A stretch of 22,801 nt of DNA, taken from a virus. Positions 1 through 6,547 of this stretch are shown here, one piece after another (within the stretch, counting starts at the first letter, position 1; each line of letters begins with the position of its first letter). Position numbers and translations under genes: made by a program. The notes under the pieces were generated by a model, which saw only the letters and a list, made by a program, of their open reading frames with translations, made no database searches and was not told the DNA's origin. The stretch is taken from positions 1 to 22,801 of IMG/VR virus record IMGVR_UViG_3300036985_004614; one strand, 5' to 3'.

Positions 1-1491
1 GATGATTCGGTAGGCAAGCGAGACATTTGCATTAAAAAGAGCCGCGATATGGGGGCATCTTGGATGCTGTGCGCCTTGTTTGAATGGCGCTGGCATTTCA
101 AGCATGGTCAATCGTTCCTCCTCGTGAGCCGTAATGAGGACTATGTCGATAAGCCGGGCAATTCCAAGTCGCTGTTTTGGAAGATTGACTACCTGATCCG
201 TAATCAGCCGGGTTGGCTGTTGCCTCGGTTTACGCGCACCGCCCTGCGACTAACAAACGAAGACAACGGCAGTGCCATTGATGGCGAATCAACGACGGGA
301 GATGTGGCCCGCGGTGACCGGCGCACTGCAATTGGCATGGACGAGTTTGCAGCATTTGATGTAGACGCTGGATACAAGGCGCTTGCATCAACGCGCGATG
401 CAACGAAGAGCCGCATCTTTAACTCAACTCCAGACGGAGTTGGCAATGCTTTCTATGACGTTGCCCACTCAGAGTCGGTCAAGCAAGTTGTCTTGCACTG
501 GACTAAGCACCCAGTCAAGGCAGAAGGTCTGTACATCGGCGGAGACGGTAAGCCGAAAAGCCCGTGGTATGACGCTGAATGCAAGCGGTGTATCCACCCA
601 CAAGAGATTGCTCAAGAACTCGACATCGACTTCCAAGGATCGGACTTTCAGTTCTTCGATCCAAAGGACATCGACCGTCTTGTGATGCAGCATTGTCGAC
701 CACCCTCGTTCGTGGGCGATCTGAACTTTGATCCGGCGACCTCTCAACCGAGGTCGTTCGTACAGCGCCCCGGAGGCCCGCTTCGCCTCTGGTGCGGCGT
801 TGACGCATCAGGTCAGGTCGCCCATGACCGCGGTTATGTCATGGGTGTTGATATCTCGGCAGGAACAGGGAGCAGCAATTCGGTTATTTCGATTGCCGAC
901 AGAAACACCGGCGAAAAGGTTGGAGAACTCGTCACTCCAAGTTTGCGACCGGATGAACTTGGTCGCTATGCGGTAGCCCTGTGCAAATGGTTCCACGACG
1001 AAACCGGCGGCGGCGCATACATAATTTGGGAGGCACCCGGCCCCGGTAGGAATTTTGGTGACGTCGTCATTGAATTGGGATACAGAAATGTTTACTGGAA
1101 GACCAAGGAAGAATCCTTGGTTCGCAACACCGTCCCTGTTCCGGGATGGTGGCCCGTCAAAGACGCCAAGCGAGCCGTGTTTGGCGATTACCGCAGGGCG
1201 CTCTTGGATGGGCGGTTTATCAATCGCTCCCGTGAAGCGATGACCGAATTGCGAGAAATTGTCTATACCGCCAATGGGGGTATTGAACACTCCAAGGCAA
1301 CGAGGACAATTGATCCAAGCGGGGCGCGGGATAACCACGGCGACCGGCCAACTGCCGATGCGCTGTGTTGCTATGCTCTTGCAAGGCGAGCACCTGCAAT
1401 CGCACCGCGCGAAGACATCGTGCCTGAAGGAAGCATCCTAGCGCGCCGGAAAATGGTGGAGGATAAGCGGCGCAGATTGGCTGAATGGTAA
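1..1491 (+). CDS. terL: Phage terminase large subunit (5' end outside window)
   Basis: ATPase-nuclease motor that cuts concatemeric phage DNA and pumps it through the portal into the prohead. The reading frame is open from base 1, so the ATG at 49 is internal and the gene is truncated by the window edge; 496 codons are present. The Walker A region is the deviant terminase type, KKSRDMGASW at 34-63, with lysine and arginine ahead of the G-x-S rather than a GK[ST] loop. Walker B is IGMDEF with the Asp-Glu pair at 340-345. The C-terminal RNase H-like nuclease shows its acidic residues in GVDISAG (Asp at 850), IIWEAPG (Glu at 1030) and HGDRPTADAL (Asp at 1342 and 1357), in the usual order. The portal gene follows directly with a start that overlaps this stop. 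What is seen fits the family over the whole length; only the N-terminus is missing. Confidence 0.93.
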   Translation, partial: DDSVGKRDICIKKSRDMGASWMLCALFEWRWHFKHGQSFLLVSRNEDYVDKPGNSKSLFWKIDYLIRNQPGWLLPRFTRTALRLTNEDNGSAIDGESTTGDVARGDRRTAIGMDEFAAFDVDAGYKALASTRDATKSRIFNSTPDGVGNAFYDVAHSESVKQVVLHWTKHPVKAEGLYIGGDGKPKSPWYDAECKRCIHPQEIAQELDIDFQGSDFQFFDPKDIDRLVMQHCRPPSFVGDLNFDPATSQPRSFVQRPGGPLRLWCGVDASGQVAHDRGYVMGVDISAGTGSSNSVISIADRNTGEKVGELVTPSLRPDELGRYAVALCKWFHDETGGGAYIIWEAPGPGRNFGDVVIELGYRNVYWKTKEESLVRNTVPVPGWWPVKDAKRAVFGDYRRALLDGRFINRSREAMTELREIVYTANGGIEHSKATRTIDPSGARDNHGDRPTADALCCYALARRAPAIAPREDIVPEGSILARRKMVEDKRRRLAEW

Positions 1492-3236
1492 TGGAACTCG
1501 ACCGCGTAAGTCGGCTTGTAACTGCGTTTGACCATTCTCGACGAAAGTTGCAGACGTTCCGAGAACGTCGATTATCCATGATTCGCCAATTCGTCGGAGG
1601 CGCATGGTCCGATGGTGGCGCTCCGGATAAGGTGCCTGTCAACTTTTTAGAAATGGCTCTTGGCATTTATCGGCGGCAAGTTGCCGCGCGAGCGCCACGG
1701 GTCATGGTTCGATCTAAAAATGGTGACAACATGTCTTTCGCGGATGACTTGGAAATTGCATTGAACATTGCAATTGATGACATCCGTTTTGATGACACGA
1801 TGCGCCGATGGGTTCTTGAAGCCATGTTCGGCATGGGCGTCTTGAAGGTTGGACTTGCTCCTAGCGATCAGAAGGAAATCATGGGGTTTACACACGACCC
1901 CGGACAACCATTTGCAGATGTTGTTGACTTTGAAGACTTCGTATTCGACATCACGGCAAAACGCTGGGACCAAGTGCAATTTTGCGGCAATCGCTATGCA
2001 CTTCCGATTGACGCCGTGCGCGACTTGAAGATGTTCAAAGGCGCGAATCTTTCAAAGTATGAACGTCGCACGTCAAACGAGCAGGGAGACGAAAAGGTTT
2101 CCAATCTTGTTGACGATGGCGGTTCATACGGCGAAGAGACATACATGGACCTTGTTGAACTATGGGACATTTGGCTCCCATACGAAAACATTGTTGCAAC
2201 ATTCCAAGCAGGTCCAGATGGTGGCATTGAAACCCGTAATCCAATTCGCATTGTCGATTGGGAAGGACCAGAAGGCGGTCCGTACCACTTGCTTTCGTTT
2301 GGAGATGTCCCCGGTCAAATTATGCCGCTGCCACCGGCAGCATTGATGATTGACTTGCATGAACTTGGCAACCGCGTGTTCCGAAAGTTGGGTCGCCAAG
2401 CGGATCGCCAGAAGACCGTCACGCTTATTGCAAGTGGCAATCAAGAAGATGGCCGACGACTTACCGACGCAAACGACGGTGATGCGATTTCTGTTGACCG
2501 GCCTGAAGCAACAAAGGAAGTTCGTTACGGTGGCGTAGATCAGGCCGCTCTTGCGTTCTTCCAACAACTGCGCCAGTTGACTTCTTACTTTGGCGGCAAT
2601 CTTGAGACTCTTGGTGGACTCAACAACGCCACGAACACTGCATCGCAAGAACAGTTGGTCAAGAGTCAGGCGACTATGCGCATTGCAGACATGCAAGAGC
2701 GCGCCACTGATGCCGCAACGCGAGTCATTAAGTCCATCGCGTATTACATGTGGACGGATCCTGTTCGGACTTACCGAGTCCCGAAGAAGATCCCGGCGTC
2801 CGACATGGTGATTGTCTCTGACCTGAAACCGGAACGGCGCAACGGCGAGTTCCCTGATTACGCCATTGAGATCGTTCCGTTCTCAATGCAATCGCGAACG
2901 CCTACCGAACGCATGCAGACTCTTATGCAAGTCATGCAGACGTTCATTGTTCCTATGGCTCCACTCCTTCAACAGCGCGGCTTAGTTCCAGATATCGAAG
3001 GCTTCCTGAAGATGTCGGCAGAACTCAGCGGCACACCTGAAGTTATGGACCTTGTCACCAAGGTTGAGCCGCAAGAGTTGATGCAAGGTCCTCCAGCGCC
3101 GGGCGGCGAAGGCGGTGGACGGCCAGCATCAACCACACGGAATTACGTTCGTTCTGACCGGGGGCAAGACAGCCTTAGCCAGCAAGACCAAGCAATTGCC
3201 AGCATGATGCAGGCCGCAAACCAAGGACAGCAATAA
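1491..3236 (+). CDS. Phage portal protein (head-tail connector)
   Basis: Forms the dodecameric ring at one head vertex through which DNA is packaged and ejected. Recognition rests on position directly after the terminase, on size (581 residues, usual for portals) and on the overall pattern: an N-terminal basic helical part (RRKLQTFRERR), a central region rich in aromatic and acidic residues, a helical stretch with Gln/Asn-rich turns (LGGLNNATNTASQEQLVKSQ), and a Gly/Pro/Gln-rich disordered tail (PPAPGGEGGG onwards). The ATG at 1491 overlaps the terminase stop as TAATG, the same coupling used at 3234-3238 and at two minus-strand junctions, so I prefer it; the ATG at 1485 in the same frame would add two residues. 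No strong Shine-Dalgarno is close to either, consistent with translational coupling. The exact portal subfamily is not assigned. Confidence 0.85.
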   Translation: MELDRVSRLVTAFDHSRRKLQTFRERRLSMIRQFVGGAWSDGGAPDKVPVNFLEMALGIYRRQVAARAPRVMVRSKNGDNMSFADDLEIALNIAIDDIRFDDTMRRWVLEAMFGMGVLKVGLAPSDQKEIMGFTHDPGQPFADVVDFEDFVFDITAKRWDQVQFCGNRYALPIDAVRDLKMFKGANLSKYERRTSNEQGDEKVSNLVDDGGSYGEETYMDLVELWDIWLPYENIVATFQAGPDGGIETRNPIRIVDWEGPEGGPYHLLSFGDVPGQIMPLPPAALMIDLHELGNRVFRKLGRQADRQKTVTLIASGNQEDGRRLTDANDGDAISVDRPEATKEVRYGGVDQAALAFFQQLRQLTSYFGGNLETLGGLNNATNTASQEQLVKSQATMRIADMQERATDAATRVIKSIAYYMWTDPVRTYRVPKKIPASDMVIVSDLKPERRNGEFPDYAIEIVPFSMQSRTPTERMQTLMQVMQTFIVPMAPLLQQRGLVPDIEGFLKMSAELSGTPEVMDLVTKVEPQELMQGPPAPGGEGGGRPASTTRNYVRSDRGQDSLSQQDQAIASMMQAANQGQQ

Positions 3237-3604
3237 TGCCCTTCTACGTCTACTCAGACCGAGATACTGGGGAAAAGTATGAATTGATGATGACCATCTC
3301 CGAAATGATGCGCCGTCAAAAAAGCGACGGAACTATTCGGCATGATGGCAAAACATTGCATCGGAATGTTGCAGCAGAGCACCGAGGCATGACATCAAAC
3401 CCCGGAAACTGGCCCATGAAGAGTGACGCCGCTGGCGTACACCCAACTCAGGTTGGTGCCGCGTATACCGAAAGCGTGAAGTTGGGGGTGCCTACCCGGT
3501 TCGATCCGCAGACTGGTCAGGCAATCTTTGAATCAAGGTCCCATAGAAAGGACTTTTTGAAGGCAAAAGGAATGTTTGACCGTAGCGGAGGATATGGAGA
3601 TTGA
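3236..3604 (+). CDS. Small FmdB-like phage protein lacking zinc cysteines
   Basis: 122 residues. The start MPFYVYSDRDTGEKYELMMTISEM lines up with the N-terminal zinc ribbon of FmdB-type proteins (pattern MPxYxYxCxxCGxxFE followed by a 'sisE' segment), but every zinc-binding Cys is absent: the protein has no cysteine at all. The second half (SDAAGVHPTQVGAAYTESVKLGVPTRFDPQTG, then SHRKDFLKAKGMFDRSGGYGD) resembles the C-terminal extension seen in phage FmdB-like proteins next to portal genes. Function unknown; position between portal and scaffold suggests a role in head assembly or a minor virion component. The start overlaps the portal stop (TAATG, 3234-3238) with AAGGA a few bases upstream, so translation is probably coupled. 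The family assignment is by remembered pattern and is moderate. Confidence 0.7.
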   Translation: MPFYVYSDRDTGEKYELMMTISEMMRRQKSDGTIRHDGKTLHRNVAAEHRGMTSNPGNWPMKSDAAGVHPTQVGAAYTESVKLGVPTRFDPQTGQAIFESRSHRKDFLKAKGMFDRSGGYGD

Positions 3605-3609
3605 CTACG

Positions 3610-4446
3610 ATGCCTGACAACAAGCAAGAAATCCCTGACGATCCGTTTGATATTCGCGACGAAACAATGGAAATTGACGACGCTCTGATTTCAGAGGCCG
3701 CTCCAGCCGAAGCGTTGGAAACCGCACCTGATCCCGATGCGTCTAACTGGCAGAGTGAACTCGTTCGCAAGGCTTCTGAGGCTGGTATGCCGAAGGAGAT
3801 TATTGAAAAGTTGCAAGGCACCGATGCCGTGAACGACCTTGTGTCGATCATCGCAAACGCTGTTCAAAAGCAACCAATCATCTCCGAGGAAAGGCCAACG
3901 AAGCAGAAGGCCGAGTTTGAACTTGAGATTGACGAGGATACGGCATTCGATCCAGATGCCGCTCGCGCCATCAAGAAGATGCACAACTACTACGAAAGCA
4001 AGATCCGCGAACTTGAAAGCAAGTTTGCCGAGAAAGCCGAAAAGCAAGCATCTGAAAATCTTCCATCGTTTGTTAAAAACCTTGGTCAAGAGTGGCAGCA
4101 AGTGTTTGGAACTGACGACAAGCCGAACTCCGATAATCTCAAGCGCCTTGAAGAGTCCGTGCAGACAATTCGCGCTGGCTACGCGGCACGTCATAGGCGA
4201 ATCCCTGCCGATCAGGAACTTCTAAAAATGGCGCTGAACGCATCGTTCAGCGACAAGCAGAAGGAAATTGCGCGTTCTGAGTTCACAGGAAAGGTTGAAA
4301 AGCGTTCGAGTCAAATTGTTTCTCGACCGGGAACGCGGACTGCATCATCTTCTAACCCTCGCATGCGCGCGGCACAAGGAGTTGCAGACTGGTTCAAGAG
4401 TCGAGGCATTGACCCGTACACAAATTCGACCGACGTTTTTGAATAA
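3610..4446 (+). CDS. Probable capsid scaffolding protein
   Basis: 278 residues, lying immediately before the major capsid gene as scaffolds normally do. The N-terminal half is acidic (repeated Asp/Glu, for example DDPFDIRDETMEIDDALISE). The middle has a charged helical stretch likely to form a coiled coil (AIKKMHNYYESKIRELESKF), and the C-terminus is basic and Ser/Arg-rich (SRPGTRTASSSNPRMRA), a usual place for the coat-binding helix of scaffolds. No enzymatic motif is visible. The frame could open at TTG 3601, but GGAG at 3596-3599 is 10 bases from ATG 3610 and only one base from that TTG, so ATG 3610 is chosen. Assignment is by position and composition, not by a diagnostic motif. Confidence 0.72.
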   Translation: MPDNKQEIPDDPFDIRDETMEIDDALISEAAPAEALETAPDPDASNWQSELVRKASEAGMPKEIIEKLQGTDAVNDLVSIIANAVQKQPIISEERPTKQKAEFELEIDEDTAFDPDAARAIKKMHNYYESKIRELESKFAEKAEKQASENLPSFVKNLGQEWQQVFGTDDKPNSDNLKRLEESVQTIRAGYAARHRRIPADQELLKMALNASFSDKQKEIARSEFTGKVEKRSSQIVSRPGTRTASSSNPRMRAAQGVADWFKSRGIDPYTNSTDVFE

Positions 4447-4464
4447 CTTTGAAAGGACACAGTC

Positions 4465-5532
4465 ATGCCAATTCTTCAGGCAGATGACATTGCAGATCTC
4501 ATCACGACGACCCAGCGCAATCTGGGCGAAATGAAGTGGACCGATCTTTCGTACTCCCTTCAAGAGCACATCGCTCTTCCCCAACTCCTCAACAAGAACA
4601 AGGTGTCGTTCAACAGCGGCACTGGCATCCAGTGGAACCTGATGATTGGTACCACTGGCTCTACTAAGGAAACTGGACTCTACGCAACCGACTCGGTCAA
4701 CGTGTCGGATGTGATGATTACGGCCAATATTCCGTGGCGGCACATTTCGACTTCGTACGCCATTGAGCGCCGCGAAATCGCGATCAATCGCTCACCGGCG
4801 CAGATTGTTGACCTTGTTCGTATCCGTCGTCACGACGCGATGGTGGACATGGCCGGCTTCATGGAAACGCGCTTCTGGCGCCGACCAAGCGGCAGCAGCG
4901 ACACGTTGTCGATCTACGGTGTTCCGTACTGGATTACTTGGACTGACAACAGCGCAACCGCTGCAAACGGTGGTTTTGACGGTGGCAATCCGACCGGGTT
5001 TTCTTCCGGCGCTGCCAATGTCGATTCGACAGCGTATAGCCAGTGGAAGAACTGGTGCGGCAAGTACACCAGCGTCACTAAGGATGACCTTATTCAGAAG
5101 TGGCGCAAGGCTTCGACCTTCACCAACTTCAAGGCTCCTGTGGCGCAGCCGGACTACCAGAATGGCAACATGTACGGCTACTACACCAATTACAACGTGA
5201 TTGGTCAGTTGGAGCGCGTCCTTGAAACCCAAAACGATAACCTCGGTAACGATGTCGCTTCCAAGGATGGTCGCGTCACGTTCCGTCAGGTTCCCGTGAC
5301 GTGGTGTCCTCACCTCGAAGGCCGCGCAGGCGATCCTGTCTACGGCATCAACTGGGGCGCATTCCGTCCCGTCTTCCTCTCTGGCGAATACATGCGCGAA
5401 GAAGGCCCGACCAAGGCCAGCAATCAGCACACTGTCTTCCAGACGTTCATCGACACCACGATGAACCTCCAGTGCGTCAATCGCCGCGTTCACTTCGTCC
5501 TCGCAACTCAATCCCCAGACGTTTCGGCCTGA
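4465..5532 (+). CDS. Major capsid protein (HK97-type fold expected)
   Basis: 355-residue shell protein. The N-terminus (MPILQADDIADLITTTQRNL) is the helical start typical of a group of phage coat proteins. A beta-rich segment follows (residues about 45-95, with SFNSGTGIQW and the Thr/Ser-rich ITANIPWRH) that fits the E-loop. Next comes a long amphipathic helix (SPAQIVDLVRIRRHDAMVDM, then GFMETRFW) that fits the spine helix, and then an alpha/beta P- and A-domain with many Tyr, Trp and Asn. No separate protease gene is visible in the cassette, and the short N-terminus gives no sign of a cleaved delta domain. A clear Shine-Dalgarno, GAAAGGA, sits before the ATG. The fold is inferred from this pattern and from position after the scaffold. 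Confidence 0.85.
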   Translation: MPILQADDIADLITTTQRNLGEMKWTDLSYSLQEHIALPQLLNKNKVSFNSGTGIQWNLMIGTTGSTKETGLYATDSVNVSDVMITANIPWRHISTSYAIERREIAINRSPAQIVDLVRIRRHDAMVDMAGFMETRFWRRPSGSSDTLSIYGVPYWITWTDNSATAANGGFDGGNPTGFSSGAANVDSTAYSQWKNWCGKYTSVTKDDLIQKWRKASTFTNFKAPVAQPDYQNGNMYGYYTNYNVIGQLERVLETQNDNLGNDVASKDGRVTFRQVPVTWCPHLEGRAGDPVYGINWGAFRPVFLSGEYMREEGPTKASNQHTVFQTFIDTTMNLQCVNRRVHFVLATQSPDVSA

Positions 5533-5539
5533 TCCGAAA
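5522..5539 (+). promoter_or_regulatory. Small hairpin overlapping capsid stop codon and next RBS
   Basis: TTTCGG (5522-5527) can pair with CCGAAA (5534-5539) around a six-base loop. The capsid TGA stop (5530-5532) lies in the loop, and the right arm overlaps the start of the AAAGGAG ribosome binding site of the 262-residue gene. It could restrain translation of that gene until ribosomes finish the capsid gene. Six base pairs is short and may be chance. Confidence 0.3.
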
Positions 5540-5551
5540 GGAGTCTTCGCA

Positions 5552-6340
5552 ATGGGACAGATTCTCACTAAGTACAAGCAAGGTGCTCTCGGTTGGGCGG
5601 AGTTTGGAGATGCGATCTTCGATCCCGCAAGCGCAATTCGCACCTACCAAGACTTCATTGAAGTCAATGCCATTACTTTGGCTACCACGGCAACCGCAGT
5701 AGCCGGCGGTCCGGTCAGTGCAATGGCAACTTTTACCACCACCACAGGAACATACGCGGTCAACTCGGCCCACGGTGGTTCGGTAACAATTGCAACTCAT
5801 ACAACTGCTGTTGCAAACGACAATGTCGTTGCCGCTTCGATCAACGATTTCTGGACGGTGTCTCCCGGAAATCGTCGCGCGTATTTCGAGACAAAGATTT
5901 CCGGCACTGCTGTTTCTCTTGGCTTTGCGGTTGGACTTACCGCTGGTTCTCCAGCATCAAGTTGCTTTACCAGCGCGGCAATTGCAACGGCTGCTGACAG
6001 CATCATGGTTGGCCGTGATGCAGGAACGGACTCTCTGACCGGAGCCGTTGCAAGCAAGACCTTCCAGTTGTGCGTCCGTGGCTCGACGGGCTCAATGACC
6101 GAAACCGTCATTCCGCTCACGGCCACCATTAGCACCTCGGCGGTGTACACCATCGGATTCTATGTCGATGGAACAAATGTGCAGGTGTTTGTCAACGGCG
6201 TGAAGGCCGGTCCTGTCGTGCAGTACAACGCATCTTCAGGAACGCCCGGTCCAATGGGCTGGATGATTGGGTGCCATGCTCCCTCCACCGCGCAAAGCAG
6301 CCTGACTTGCGACTATATCGCGTTCGCAGGCACTCGCTGA
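5552..6340 (+). CDS. Probable head decoration or fibre protein, beta-sandwich
   Basis: 262 residues following the capsid gene by 19 bases, with AAAGGAG ahead of the ATG. A charged N-terminal segment (residues 1-40) is followed by a Thr/Ala/Val-rich middle and a C-terminal beta-rich domain. The stretch around YTIGFYVDGTNVQVFVNGVK, preceded by GNRRAYFETKISG and followed by GWMIGCHAPS, looks like a concanavalin/SPRY-like jelly roll, a fold common in phage fibres and head-decorating proteins. No catalytic motif is seen. Place and composition point to a virion surface protein, with the N-terminus docking to the capsid and the C-terminal domain exposed; this is inference. It is the last gene of the plus-strand operon before the terminator. 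Confidence 0.62.
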   Translation: MGQILTKYKQGALGWAEFGDAIFDPASAIRTYQDFIEVNAITLATTATAVAGGPVSAMATFTTTTGTYAVNSAHGGSVTIATHTTAVANDNVVAASINDFWTVSPGNRRAYFETKISGTAVSLGFAVGLTAGSPASSCFTSAAIATAADSIMVGRDAGTDSLTGAVASKTFQLCVRGSTGSMTETVIPLTATISTSAVYTIGFYVDGTNVQVFVNGVKAGPVVQYNASSGTPGPMGWMIGCHAPSTAQSSLTCDYIAFAGTR

Positions 6341-6367
6341 CGCGGTAAAGACATCTCTTACCTTAGC

Positions 6368-6408
6368 AACACGACCTGCCACATGGCAGGTCGTGTTGTT
6401 TTATTTGT
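6368..6408 (+). terminator. Intrinsic terminator of the head operon
   Basis: A perfect 13-base-pair stem (6368-6380 with 6385-6397) closes a four-base ACAT loop and is followed on the plus strand by GTTTTATTTG. It lies 27 bases after the stop of the last plus-strand gene and just beyond the stop of the convergent minus-strand gene. On the minus strand the stem is followed by GCTAAGGTAAG, which is not T-rich, so it should act mainly for plus-strand transcription. The stem contains the 18-base sequence shared with the hairpin at 20262-20279. Confidence 0.88.
6374..6391 (+). repeat. 18-base hairpin repeat, copy 1
   Basis: ACCTGCCACATGGCAGGT, a 7-4-7 inverted repeat inside the terminator stem. 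The identical sequence occurs on the minus strand at 20262-20279. The flanks of the two copies differ, so the shared unit is exactly the hairpin core. This copy lies directly after the stop of the ribbon-helix-helix gene. Confidence 0.85.
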
Positions 6409-6547
6409 TTGTGGCTGCCGCTAGGTGTATGCACTCGGTCATGGCATCTGTGATGCTTTTAGATCCAAGTTGTGCCATAAGCCCAATAAGTATGTCGTAG
6501 TCAGATTCTCTGATCCGAATACTTACCGTCTTCTCTTTCCGCTTCAT
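6401..6547 (-). CDS. 48-residue ribbon-helix-helix (Arc/MetJ/CopG-like) protein
   Basis: A small basic protein beginning MKRKEKTVSIRIRESDYD and ending ITDAMTECIHLAAATNK. It fits the ribbon-helix-helix pattern over its whole length: a basic arm; a strand TVSIRIR whose alternate residues would enter the DNA major groove in a dimer; helix A from SDYDILIGLMAQLG; a turn at SKS; helix B from ITDAMTECIHLAA. Its ATG overlaps the stop of the giant gene (ATGA, 6547-6544), and a perfect AGGAGGT lies just upstream inside the giant gene's last codons, so it is translated from the same message, probably with coupling. Such proteins usually act as dimeric DNA-binding repressors. Target unknown; the adjacent 18-base inverted repeat is an obvious candidate. 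The gene is short, but domain fit, strong RBS and coupled start support it. Confidence 0.8.
   Translation of the reverse strand: MKRKEKTVSIRIRESDYDILIGLMAQLGSKSITDAMTECIHLAAATNK

Noticed and set aside
3601-3609. TTG start at 3601 for the scaffold-like gene
   Set aside because: The Shine-Dalgarno GGAG at 3596-3599 is one base from the TTG but ten bases from ATG 3610.
4792-5643. 283-residue minus-strand frame opposite the capsid gene
   Set aside because: It is antisense to the major capsid gene, runs across the gene boundary and shows no domain pattern.
6368-6397. Hairpin as a fully bidirectional terminator
   Set aside because: The minus-strand side is followed by GCTAAGGTAAG with no T-tract, so only plus-strand termination is supported, although the stem could still stabilise the minus-strand message end.
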